From the NCBI RefSeq assembly GCF_024362785.1, contig NZ_CP093301.1:4402001-4466000 (forward strand): a stretch of DNA of 64,000 nucleotides, given 5' to 3'. The notes below the pieces were generated by a model. The model did not search any database. It saw only the letters and a list, made by a program, of their open reading frames with translations, and was not told where the DNA came from. This document shows positions 8,941-17,193 of this stretch, one piece after another. Positions within the stretch are counted from its first letter, which is position 1, and each line of letters opens with the position of its first letter. The translations under genes and the position numbers were made by a program. This DNA comes from Evansella sp. LMS18 (GTDB lineage Bacteria > Bacillota > Bacilli > Bacillales > Salisediminibacteriaceae).

Positions 8941-9507
8941 ATGGGATCCAAGCTGGACAGAAGGAAGAAATACACCCGTTTAGTATTGAAGGAAAGCTTC
9001 ATTAAACGGATGCAGGAAAAGCCGATTTCAACTATTACAATAAAAGAAGTGTGTTCACTTGCGGATATTAACCGTTCTACGTTTTACTCCCATTATACAG
9101 ACCTGTACGATTTGCTTGCCCAGATTGAAGACGAGATTATCGCCGACTTAAATGAGACGCTATCTTCATATAATTATACAAAGGATGAAGAAGCAATACA
9201 GATGACGGAAAAACTCCTCGAATATATTGCAGACAACCAGGAAAGCTGCCAGACGTTATTCAGCGAAAACGGAGATCCGGCTTTTCAGAAAAAGGTTATC
9301 ATGCTTGCACACGACCACTTATTAAAATCATTAGGAGAAGAAGAGGGGCAGACACCATCAAACCCGGAATATGTAAGCCTGTTTATCGCTAACGGCAGCA
9401 TCCATATCGTGCAAAGCTGGCTGAAAAACGGTCTGAAAGAATCGCCGAAAGAAGTTGCCGAGTTAATCATAAAGCTGGCTACGAAGGGCGTTTCTGGCTT
9501 TCAGTAA
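8941..9507 (+). CDS. TetR/AcrR-family regulator of the MMPL operon
   Basis: A 188-residue TetR-type repressor. The HTH segment ISTITIKEVCSLADINRSTFYSHY is clear (residues about 27-50), and the C-terminal part resembles the TetR_C_33-type ligand domain of Firmicutes regulators. ATG 8941 (or 8938) is preferred because AAAGGAG lies 8 nt (or 5 nt) upstream. A GTG at 8920 would start inside the operator and lacks a ribosome binding site. Divergence from the MMPL operon across the inverted repeat implies control of the exporter. Confidence 0.87.
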   Translation: MGSKLDRRKKYTRLVLKESFIKRMQEKPISTITIKEVCSLADINRSTFYSHYTDLYDLLAQIEDEIIADLNETLSSYNYTKDEEAIQMTEKLLEYIADNQESCQTLFSENGDPAFQKKVIMLAHDHLLKSLGEEEGQTPSNPEYVSLFIANGSIHIVQSWLKNGLKESPKEVAELIIKLATKGVSGFQ

Positions 9508-9596
9508 AATAAATTTTGAAAATTCGATACCTTTCAGTGTATATTATGATAAATTTTAAGGGACTGAATTTAATATATACAGAAAGAAGGAATGTA

Positions 9597-10379
9597 ATGT
9601 TCTATGAAGCTAACGACGATATAAGGAAACATCTGGTACCAATGTTTAAAGATATTGACAGCATGATTATCCTGTCTTACCTGCAGGGCCATATGGGAAC
9701 GGCTTATGTAGATGACCTTGAGAATCCCACGGTTGCTCAAATAGTCGTGGGAATTTTTGTGTTTTATGCTGGGGACCCGCATACAAAAGAGGCTGAGGAA
9801 CTGCTTTTTAACCTCCCTGAATTTGCACTTGTCATTGTTGAATCTGATGAGTGGAAAAATCGAGTTGAAGCCGTTCATGGCAGCAAGGTTGAGAAGTTTC
9901 AACGGTACAGGTTTGAAAAAAATCCCGCTCATTTAAACAGAGTACATTTTGAAAACATATTGTCTTCTTTACCAGAAGGTTATGAGATTAAGAAAGTTGA
10001 TAAGGAGATAGTCAATGATCCTTCTTTTAATGAGCTGTCCGAGGATTTTGTGAGTCAATTCGTTTCTGTTGATGATTTTCTCAATAGAGGAGTTGGTTAC
10101 GCACTCCTTCATGAAGGAAAAGTAGTTTCTGCGGCGACATCATTTAGTATATATGATACCGGCATAGAGATTGAAATTGCCACTCATCCTCAATACAAGA
10201 GAAAAGGTTTAGCGACTATAACAGCCGCAGCTTTGATTTTAGATTGTCTTGATAGTGGACGGTACCCCAGTTGGGATGCAGCCAATAGTGAATCTGTTGA
10301 ATTAGCCAAAAAGCTTGGTTACATATTAAAGGAATCATATGATACGTATTTTATAGAAAATATAAAACCAACTGGATAA
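9597..10379 (+). CDS. GNAT-family acetyltransferase (ZmaR-like type)
   Basis: A 260-residue protein with an N-terminal alpha/beta domain and a C-terminal GNAT domain (about residues 130-255). It shows a core beta4 strand and pyrophosphate loop EIEIATHPQYKRKGLATITA, where the R/K-x-x-G-L/x-A acetyl-CoA loop is recognisable. The layout matches the 'GNAT acetyltransferase' family that includes zwittermicin-resistance-like proteins, but a resistance role is not shown. ATG 9597 has AGAAGGA 6 nt upstream and is preferred over an upstream in-frame start at 9516. It is followed by a hairpin terminator. Confidence 0.75.
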   Translation: MFYEANDDIRKHLVPMFKDIDSMIILSYLQGHMGTAYVDDLENPTVAQIVVGIFVFYAGDPHTKEAEELLFNLPEFALVIVESDEWKNRVEAVHGSKVEKFQRYRFEKNPAHLNRVHFENILSSLPEGYEIKKVDKEIVNDPSFNELSEDFVSQFVSVDDFLNRGVGYALLHEGKVVSAATSFSIYDTGIEIEIATHPQYKRKGLATITAAALILDCLDSGRYPSWDAANSESVELAKKLGYILKESYDTYFIENIKPTG

Positions 10380-10456
10380 TGCTTAATAAAGTAGACAGGT
10401 AAAACACATAACGGTTTAACTTCAGCGGTGAAAACAACAAGCCATTTACTTGAAAA

Positions 10457-10492
10457 AACATGCGATTTCACATGAGGAAGCGCATGTTTTTT
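10457..10492 (+). terminator. Terminator after the ZmaR-like acetyltransferase
   Basis: AACATGCG and CGCATGTT form a stem with a 16-nt loop, followed by a T run. Confidence 0.65.
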
Positions 10493-10661
10493 GTTGCTAT
10501 ACGAATGTTTGATTACTAAATAAAGATGAAATCACATAGGTAGAAATAAAAATTATCTTCTGTTGATATCAGGAAATTTGTCATAAGAAATTTTTGTGAA
10601 AAGAAGGAATTAGAGAAGCAATGGTAAAAGATTTAAATAATGACTATGTGGAGTGATACAG

Positions 10662-10943
10662 TTGACTAAGAAAGTATTTCATATATATAACGTTTTCATT
10701 TTACTTTTGTTATTGGCGTTTAACTCATTTGCTTTATTTGGGGCTGGAATGAGTGAAGGCGGGGTATATTCCTATATGTGGTTTGCAACTGGACTTTCAT
10801 TTTTCATCTGGGGCATCTTTTATTTTATTCAATTTGTACGATCTAACAGGGCCTGGCGTATTTCCTGGTTCATCATTATGGTAACACTTTTATTTTTTTG
10901 GCAAACAGGTCTTGGTGCAAAGGCAGGTTTATTTATTATGTAG
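10662..10943 (+). CDS. Small membrane protein, unknown function
   Basis: About 93 residues with three probable membrane helices (FILLLLLAFNSFALF, FATGLSFFIWGIFYF, SWFIIMVTLLFFW) and positively charged ends. No family is recognised. TTG 10662 is the likely start because GTGGAG lies 8-9 nt upstream; GTG 10653 is an alternative. It stands alone between a GNAT gene and another GNAT gene. Confidence 0.55.
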   Translation: MTKKVFHIYNVFILLLLLAFNSFALFGAGMSEGGVYSYMWFATGLSFFIWGIFYFIQFVRSNRAWRISWFIIMVTLLFFWQTGLGAKAGLFIM

Positions 10944-11089
10944 CAAACAGGAAGTTCTCGTAGAACAGGCTGATGTTTCCGTTCTGACACTAACTGTGTG
11001 CTTTCTCGAATGACATAATCCCACTGCCCCTTATATAGTTAGTACTGTGCAAATAGCTAACTTATTAAGTTCAACAAGGAGAATCAGTA

Positions 11090-11572
11090 ATGAACCGGAA
11101 AAAGGAGATTGCATATAAGTTTAGTGTGATGACACAGGAACAAGCAGAGGATATTGCATTTAACTGGCATTATGATGGCAAGTATTCTTTTTATGATATG
11201 GAAGCTGATAAAGTAGATTTAAAAGAATTTTTAAACCCGCAACAGCGGGGGAATTCTACGTTCTCTGCAACAGAAACAAATGAATTGGTTGGTTTTTTTA
11301 GTTATAGTAAGGTTACCGACAGAACTTTTGATATTGCTTTAGGTATGAGACCTGATTTAACAGGAAAAGGCAATGGGATAAAATACTTAAAGGCTGTTAT
11401 TTACTTTATTAAATCAGAAGTTAAACCTGAAAAAATTACTCTATCGGTTGCCACTTTTAATCAAAGAGCGATAAAACTATACAGAAATGCTGGATTTAAA
11501 GATATGGGCACCTATATGCAAGATACGAATGGAAGCACATTTGAATTTTTAAAAATGAAATATATATGTTAA
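11090..11572 (+). CDS. GNAT-family N-acetyltransferase (RimI-like)
   Basis: A 160-residue acetyltransferase covering a complete GNAT fold. The acetyl-CoA binding region is around residues 82-100 (ALGMRPDLTGKGNGIKYL, fitting the R/Q-x-x-G-x-G/A loop in relaxed form). The last strand-helix (LSVATFNQRAIKLYRNAGFK) has the conserved N-x-x-A-x-x-x-Y-x-x-x-G-F pattern. AAGGAGAA precedes ATG 11090. The substrate, whether a small molecule or a protein N-terminus, is unknown. Confidence 0.8.
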   Translation: MNRKKEIAYKFSVMTQEQAEDIAFNWHYDGKYSFYDMEADKVDLKEFLNPQQRGNSTFSATETNELVGFFSYSKVTDRTFDIALGMRPDLTGKGNGIKYLKAVIYFIKSEVKPEKITLSVATFNQRAIKLYRNAGFKDMGTYMQDTNGSTFEFLKMKYIC

Positions 11573-11582
11573 TGAACCATCT

Positions 11583-12086
11583 TCATCTTAAAGGAAGGGG
11601 CAGCAAAAGATCCATTCCGAGATAATCTCTTGTAAGTAAATCCGATGAAACAGGCTTTAATCCAATTTCCCTGGACCAAACTGAAATTTGACCAATATGA
11701 TGAATTTCATGTGAGGCTATATGGCGAATAACCTTTCCATATGTAAATGAATAAGAAATACCACTTTTACTTTGAATCTTTAAGGTTCTATTCTCATAGT
11801 CAGGTGACAAAGATTCCAGAAATTCTTTAGTTGCGAGTTTGGTAATATCTGAGTATTTGATTACTTCGTTCAGTGAAAAAGCAGAGTTTTTGCTGGTATT
11901 ATTTACAGGTTGCTCCCGCATATGATTAACCCACAATTGTTCACAATCAATGACATGATACAAATTATTTATAATACTTTTCATCCCGCCAGTTCGTTCT
12001 TTTAACAGTTCTTCTTCCGGAATAGTTTTACACCACTCGAACCAGTCTTCTCTTACCTGCCAATTATATAAAAACATCTCTAACAC
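11583..12086 (-). CDS. DinB/YfiT-like metal-dependent protein
   Basis: A 167-residue four-helix-bundle protein of the DinB/YfiT family. The expected metal-binding histidines are visible: H44 in NLYHVIDCEQ and H126/H130 in ASHEIHHIGQ. These proteins are often thiol transferases (bacillithiol S-transferases) or stress proteins in Bacillaceae. The gene is convergent with the preceding GNAT gene. The family is well supported; the substrate is not known. Confidence 0.8.
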   Translation of the reverse strand: MLEMFLYNWQVREDWFEWCKTIPEEELLKERTGGMKSIINNLYHVIDCEQLWVNHMREQPVNNTSKNSAFSLNEVIKYSDITKLATKEFLESLSPDYENRTLKIQSKSGISYSFTYGKVIRHIASHEIHHIGQISVWSREIGLKPVSSDLLTRDYLGMDLLLPLPLR

Positions 12087-12213
12087 AAAGTATCACTCCT
12101 GCCTGGTATATTCAGAACAATTTTAACCCAAAATTCAACATTTTTGGTACAATTAGAAAATAAAGATTATTCTACTTGTTATATTGAATTAAGAGGAAGG
12201 AAAAGGGATTTAA

Positions 12214-12963
12214 ATGAACTATAAGATTGTGTTTTTTGATGTTGATGGTACCATGACACATCACGAAAATGGCAGTATTTCCAACAGAACGAAGGAAGCA
12301 ATTTATTTATTAATAAATAAAGGGATAAAGGTAGGAGCTGCTACAGGGAGACCTTTATCAATGTGTGAGGAAATCCGTGGATTAGGGATTGATACTTTCA
12401 TAACTGCAAACGGTGGGTATGTTAAGCATAAAAATGAAGTTATACATAAAAACACAATGGACAGGAAGGTTATTCAAGAAGTGTTCGAGTTTGCGCAAAA
12501 AGAAAATGATGCTCTTTCTTTTTATACTGAAGAGTTTACTATGAACGGGATAGAAAATAAGAATACTTTAAAGGCACTTAAGGAAACTCTGTCGTTAAAT
12601 GAATATCCAGGAACTGCCGAACTGACTCTTAGCGAAGAAGTTTTTTTAATGTGTTTATTTGCAAATGACGAGTCTGCTCAAAAATATGTCAGCAGATTTC
12701 CGAATCTGACATTTAGAAGATGGCACCCTTTTAAATGTATTACAAGAAGATATTTCAAAGTCATTAGCAATCAAAAATACTTTAGAGTACTTCAACATAG
12801 ATAAATCTGAGGCATAGCATTTGGGGATGGGGAAAATGATATTGATATGCTGGAAATAGCCGGTTTAGGGATAGCAATGGGTAATGGAAGCGAAAAAGTA
12901 AAAAGAATTGCTGATTATGTCACAAAAAAATCCAGTGAAGACGGCATATACTTTGCTTTATAG
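12214..12963 (+). pseudogene. HAD Cof-type phosphatase gene with two frameshifts
   Basis: The first 170 or so codons encode a good Cof-type HAD protein (FFDVDGTMT, ATGRP) closely related in plan to the gene at 679. After RRWHPF near 12732 the frame shifts; the homologous sequence continues in another frame as ...EDISKSLAIKNTLEYFN. Near 12814 it shifts again, to AFGDGENDIDMLEIAG (motif IV) and ...EDGIYFAL, ending at TAG 12961-12963. Both catalytic halves are recognisable but cannot be made as one chain. This is either a real pseudogene or the product of two indel errors. Confidence 0.75.
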
Positions 12964-13041
12964 AAATATAGGATAATTTAAGTTTGTTAGAAGCTCAAAT
13001 TGCTGTTTTGTCCCTGCGAAAACATTGAAGGAGATAATTTT

Positions 13042-13317
13042 ATGTTTTTATATTTGTTAATTTTTATCTTATTAATAATAAGTTTTTCAAGTTTTAGTGC
13101 AGCAGAGAAAGCGAGGAGAGAAAGAAGAGGTATAAAGTTCATCTTTAGCGTTAGTTTGGCGATAATGCTCCCATTTTTCGTTGAAGTAACTATATTAATA
13201 ATGTCGCAATTTATTACGGGAACAACGCTTTTTATTACACTATATGCTTTATCTATTATACTTTTTACAGCACTTCAGCTTATTCTGTATGATATTGGGT
13301 TGATGAGTAATTACTGA
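13042..13317 (+). CDS. Small membrane protein, unknown function
   Basis: A 91-residue hydrophobic protein with an N-terminal helix (LLIFILLIISFSSF), a basic loop (KARRERRG) and two further helices. ATG 13042 has AAGGAG 8 nt upstream and is chosen over an upstream in-frame start. No family is recognised and the neighbours give no functional clue. Confidence 0.55.
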   Translation: MFLYLLIFILLIISFSSFSAAEKARRERRGIKFIFSVSLAIMLPFFVEVTILIMSQFITGTTLFITLYALSIILFTALQLILYDIGLMSNY

Positions 13318-13442
13318 TAAACCGCTTAACTGCATGAATAACACCCTAATCTATGGAACAACTCAAATAGTGGGGATATATAAGCACATTAAATAACCCG
13401 CTAGTAAAGACAGAAAGAACTAGCAGGCACAGGCACTTTGTT

Positions 13443-13946
13443 TTAATATATGATAAAAAAGATCGCCGCCACAACAAGCAAGATAAGCGCATAAAAAATA
13501 ATTGTGTTAGAGTTAGACGAACCTCCATCTTTTTCTTCACTATCTCCATTCTCCCGGATTTCTCCGCTTTCCTCGATCTGTGGTAATACTTTTTTGTTAA
13601 CGAACAACAGTAAGAAAGTGAGCAATATCATGCTGATGGCCGTATAGATTCCTCTCTGCATGATGAACTCTTGGTGAATGAAAGTCCCAGCAGCAAAAAA
13701 TATAGGCAGAGCAACAAGCAATAGCAAAATATATTGTTTCATGTTTTTAATTGGCGGAATATTATTACTAGTATAATTGGCAGGCTTAAACAGAGAAATA
13801 ACAGCCGGGAGGGATAAAATTAAACCAGTAAAGAACAGTATTATCATCGTTAATATATGTTGTGCATTAAAACTCGGCCCTGCCAGAAATAATACACCGG
13901 CCCCAAATAGCCATGATTTAAATGGATGTATTGTATTATCAGACAA
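13443..13946 (-). CDS. Membrane protein of unknown function, five helices
   Basis: A 167-residue protein with about five membrane segments. A hydrophilic acidic Ser/Asn-rich loop (around residues 122-145) separates the last helix from the others. TTG 13946 is the start because AGGAGG lies 8 nt upstream; no ATG fits. No recognised domain. The stretch 13950-14385 upstream shows no gene. Confidence 0.55.
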   Translation of the reverse strand: MSDNTIHPFKSWLFGAGVLFLAGPSFNAQHILTMIILFFTGLILSLPAVISLFKPANYTSNNIPPIKNMKQYILLLLVALPIFFAAGTFIHQEFIMQRGIYTAISMILLTFLLLFVNKKVLPQIEESGEIRENGDSEEKDGGSSNSNTIIFYALILLVVAAIFFIIY

Positions 13947-14385
13947 TGTTTACGCCTCCTAAATAGTTTTATTACCAGGAAAGGAGAATTCAAAATGGTC
14001 CAACAACTCGACGTATGAAAGGGGTGGTGATAACTGTTGTGAGCGCTTTTAACATTGGGCCAAATCTTCCCTATCCTGTTATTTTTTTCTATACCCTCTG
14101 TTTTTTTTACTAACCATTGCTTCGGAAGGCTTTCTCGTAAAGAACAAGGCACAGCTTATAATCTTCTTTCTTGACTCCAGGAATACTCTCTGTATTTATT
14201 CATCGGTAATTTGCTTTAATTGCTGTGAACAGATGATATGCAACAGACTTGACCACTTGAGTAACTAGAGTTCTAATCAATTTGCTTACTTAATGAATTG
14301 GTTGTTTAATAACCAAAATAAGCTCTTTTCTCTTGTTAAACAAACGTGCTGACTAGCTATTTATCACTGAAAGGGTGGTGAGAAG

Positions 14386-14706
14386 GTGTTTGTAAAAGTT
14401 TATGTTTATCACATTAAAACCGATAAAATGAAGGATTATTTTAGAATACAGGAAAAAGCTGGTGAAATATACGGAAGGTATATTGATTCACAAACTACAT
14501 ATTTGCAAAGCAGGGAAGATGCTACAAAGTGGATGGAGATTACTAAGTATAAAAGTGAGGAGGAATATAACAAAAGTATAAAATTAATTAATACCCATAA
14601 GGAAATACAGGAATTATTCAAATCGTTTCAGTCTGTTCTTATGGAAAGTAAGAGTGAGATATTAGAGGAGAATTTCACTAAAGTTATGACTAAAAATACC
14701 TTATAA
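14386..14706 (+). CDS. ABM-like dimeric alpha-beta barrel protein
   Basis: A 106-residue protein whose start (FVKVYVYHIKTDKMKDYFRIQEKA) and KWMEITKYKSEEEYNKSIK segment fit the antibiotic-biosynthesis-monooxygenase/dimeric alpha-beta barrel fold. The GTG start at 14386 is preceded by a GGTGGTGAGAAG purine-rich stretch. A terminator follows at 14733. Only the fold is suggested, not a function. Confidence 0.45.
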   Translation: MFVKVYVYHIKTDKMKDYFRIQEKAGEIYGRYIDSQTTYLQSREDATKWMEITKYKSEEEYNKSIKLINTHKEIQELFKSFQSVLMESKSEILEENFTKVMTKNTL

Positions 14707-14732
14707 ATAAACGATAGCGTTAAATATATTTA

Positions 14733-14766
14733 GGCTCGGTTCAAATGGAACTGAGCCATATTTTTA
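14733..14766 (+). terminator. Rho-independent terminator
   Basis: GGCTCGGTTC / GGAACTGAGCC form a stem (one G-T pair) followed by ATATTTTTAT. A similar GGTTCAGTTC hairpin terminates the lipoprotein gene at 34384. Confidence 0.7.
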
Positions 14767-14952
14767 TGATTTTTAGCCACAGGATAAATAACTATTTGTG
14801 ATAATCAAACATTTTAAGAAAATCCTTCTATAAAGTCTTGAGAGTGATTGCTGGAGAAAAAAATAAAAGAAAGGCGATTATCATTTTTCAAGGAAAATTA
14901 TATCGAACGAATTATTATCTTTCTTTTCTGAACATAGTAAGTATATACTATT

Positions 14953-15480
14953 TTGTATTCAGGCTTTACATACATTGAGGTGGCTCCGGAAGCCTTTGGT
15001 TCGGAAGAGCGGGGGCTTCTTGGTTCAAGGCATTATGTGAACCAGCTTTCCCAGGAGGAAAGAGATCAGATCGAATCCGTATTCGTTCCTGATATGGTTG
15101 CGACAAGTTATGAACCTGCGACACATCTTTACGCAATGACAGTGGACGGATCGAAAAACAGCATAACCGAATCCAGTGTTGCTGCAGGGGCACGTCTCGG
15201 TAACTCGGATATCCTTCCTGGCCGATTTGGTTCAAGCGACCATGTTCCTTTCCATAATGCTGGAATACCGGCCGCATTATTTATCTGGATGGGAATCGAC
15301 AGCTGGGATCCGCTAGTATATCATATTGAAAAAGTTTACCACACACCGCAGGATACAATTGCGGATAATATCTCAGCTGATCGTATGAAGTCAGCTCTTG
15401 ATATCATTGGTTCTGCATTCTTTGACCAGGTAAGAAAGCAGGTTCCTGGGCTGGAGAACAGAAACAGTAACAAAAATTAA
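14953..15480 (+). pseudogene. M28-family zinc aminopeptidase, C-terminal half only
   Basis: About 175 residues match the C-terminal half of secreted M28 aminopeptidases (YwaD-like). It has the FGSEERGLLGSRHYV segment with a metal/catalytic Glu pair, the SDHVPFHNAGIPAAL segment, and the YHTPQDT segment carrying a zinc His. The N-terminal half, with the signal peptide and the first His and Asp zinc ligands, is absent, and no proper start or ribosome binding site is present at the breakpoint near 14950. The remaining protein cannot form the dizinc site. A diverged copy of its last 130 bp occurs at 19228-19381. Confidence 0.8.
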
Positions 15481-15493
15481 AAGGAATAACCTT

Positions 15494-15526
15494 AAAAGCC
15501 AGGTGCCCGTGCACCTGGCTTTTCCT
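15494..15526 (+). terminator. Terminator of the M28 peptidase remnant
   Basis: AAAAGCCAGGTGC-CCGT-GCACCTGGCTTTT is a perfect 13-bp stem with a 4-nt loop and T run. The same hairpin is repeated at 19350-19379. Confidence 0.85.
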
Positions 15527-15628
15527 TTTAAAACACCTTCATTCCCACAATAGAGCTGTGGTGAGTTATGGTGAACTGCAGTTACACATTTTTCGTAACT
15601 TATTATCTAACAAACCCAGATATATGGC

Positions 15629-15692
15629 GCGCCGTATGCGGTGAAAGCCGCACGTACGGTGGGGAGCCGGGGAAAAGCTGAAGATAACCTCA
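15629..15692 (+). mobile_element. Group II intron 3' end relic (domain V and VI)
   Basis: Positions 15629-15662 have the size and form of a 34-nt group II intron domain V: GCGCCGTATGCGG, a GAAA tetraloop, CCGCACGTACGG, with CGC in the catalytic triad position and the usual internal bulge. A GGGAGCCGGGGAAAAGCTG-type domain VI-like segment follows. No reverse transcriptase gene or other intron domains are recognisable upstream, so this is a truncated relic. Confidence 0.6.
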
Positions 15693-15818
15693 AACATTTA
15701 TCTATACTTACAAGAGTCGAAAAAGATAAACTGTTAATGGAGGCTACTATGGTTTTATTGTGAACAGGAGCCATATTCAGTATATTTAATGTAGTTTCAA
15801 AGGAGTGAGGAAAGTAAA

Positions 15819-16649
15819 ATGAATCAATCTTATTTTTATTTAAAATTAGAAACACATCAATTACATATGTCTAGTAAAAATGAAAAACGTCGCGTGCGTG
15901 TTTTGTTGCCGAAAAATTATGATAAAGAGAAGGCTCAAAATTATCCAGTTGTCTATATGCATGATGGTCAAAATGTTTTCTATAGTAGTGAATCTTTTAG
16001 CGGGTATTCATGGAAAGTTATTCCGGCTATTAAACAAAACCCAGATTTACCGAAGATGATTGTTGTTGGGATAGATAACGCTGAACAAGATCGAATTAAT
16101 GAATATACGCCTTGGCAAATTACTGAAAGCCCACTTCCTGAAGACCATGAACTAGGCGGAAGAGGCGCGGAGTATGCTGAATTTGTCATGACAGTCGTGA
16201 AGCCGTTTATCGATAAGCATTACCGGACCAAAACGGATAAATATCATACAGCGATGATTGGCAGTTCACTTGGAGGGAATATTTCAGCTTTTATGGGTAT
16301 TGAATATAAAGATCAAATTGGTGGTTTAGGCATTTTTTCTTTAGCCAATTGGATTACAAGTAAAGCCTTTGACAGTTATATTGCCAAACAAGAGCTGGAT
16401 CCCAAACAACGTGTGTACATTCAAGTTGGGACTCAGGAAGGCGATGATACCGATCGGCAGTTTATGTATGGAAATATGAAGCAGGCATATATCGATTGCT
16501 CGCTTAAGTATTATAAACAGCTTATAAAAGGCTCTGTTCCAATTGACAGCATTCAATTAAATATTTTTGCGGATGAAGAACATAATGAAAAAGCATGGGC
16601 AAAACATTTGCCGGAATGTTTACGTTTCTTAAGTGAGAAGTGGTCTTGA
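15819..16649 (+). CDS. Esterase-like alpha/beta hydrolase of the ATP-grasp cassette (first)
   Basis: A 276-residue member of the putative esterase (enterochelin-esterase/esterase D-like, PF00756-type) group. The nucleophile elbow is GSSLGG (Ser in MIGSSLGGNISA). Upstream YPVVYMHDGQNVF forms the oxyanion strand typical of the family, and the candidate catalytic His lies in ADEEHNEKAW near the C-terminus. No signal peptide, so it is cytoplasmic. A GGAGTGAGGAAAG ribosome binding site precedes ATG 15819. It heads a co-directional group with the ATP-grasp gene and a second esterase, suggesting joint processing of a small carboxylated or peptide-like compound (inference). Confidence 0.75.
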   Translation: MNQSYFYLKLETHQLHMSSKNEKRRVRVLLPKNYDKEKAQNYPVVYMHDGQNVFYSSESFSGYSWKVIPAIKQNPDLPKMIVVGIDNAEQDRINEYTPWQITESPLPEDHELGGRGAEYAEFVMTVVKPFIDKHYRTKTDKYHTAMIGSSLGGNISAFMGIEYKDQIGGLGIFSLANWITSKAFDSYIAKQELDPKQRVYIQVGTQEGDDTDRQFMYGNMKQAYIDCSLKYYKQLIKGSVPIDSIQLNIFADEEHNEKAWAKHLPECLRFLSEKWS

Positions 16650-16849
16650 ATATACTGAATATTTATCATTTACCGACAGTAGACCCCCTCTTCAATTTGG
16701 CGCGGCCACAGCCCCAAAATAAGAGGGAGATGAATGGCGGTTGGCTTTAGTTGAAATTGTTTAATAATTCGGACAAATGTGCTACCCTATACTTGTTAAG
16801 TTGTTCTTTGAAAACTGAAGGTATGAGGTTCTGGCAGGAAAATACGTCT

Positions 16850-17070
16850 GCCAGGTAATATCTTCAACGTTCAATTCCGCCTCCACGCATGCCGAAGATG
16901 CTAAAACCAAGCTAAAGCAGGGTGCTTGGAGCAGGATGCAACGTACAAGATAGTTAAGCTTTCACCGACGGGACGACGGGTAGAGCCTGCTCAATAACTG
17001 GTGTTTGCACTGGTGTCCGCAGGAATCTCCCGCTTCAAATTCCGTCATGAATTAAGCGGTGAGTAGTTCA
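16850..17070 (+). mobile_element. IS200/IS605 (IS1341-type) right-end / omega-RNA-like relic
   Basis: The sequence ending GGAATCTCCCGCTTC ... AAGCGGTGAGTAGTTCA at 17022-17070 has the subterminal hairpin (CCGCTT / AAGCGG) and terminal GTTCA of the right ends of IS605-group elements. The structured GC-rich stretch before it (TTTCACCGACGGGACGACGG, GCACTGGTGTCCGC) is like the non-coding RNA overlapping the 3' end of TnpB genes. No TnpB or TnpA coding sequence remains. Assignment is by pattern memory, not alignment. Confidence 0.45.
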
Positions 17071-17193
17071 AACTAAACTGAATTAAATTTATAATGCATC
17101 TTTCACTTTTTTAATGTTTTTGGAAGTTCAGAGGATTTATATATTGGAGCTTAGTTGTGAAAGTAATTAAGATTCTGAGAAAGGAGCTTTTTT

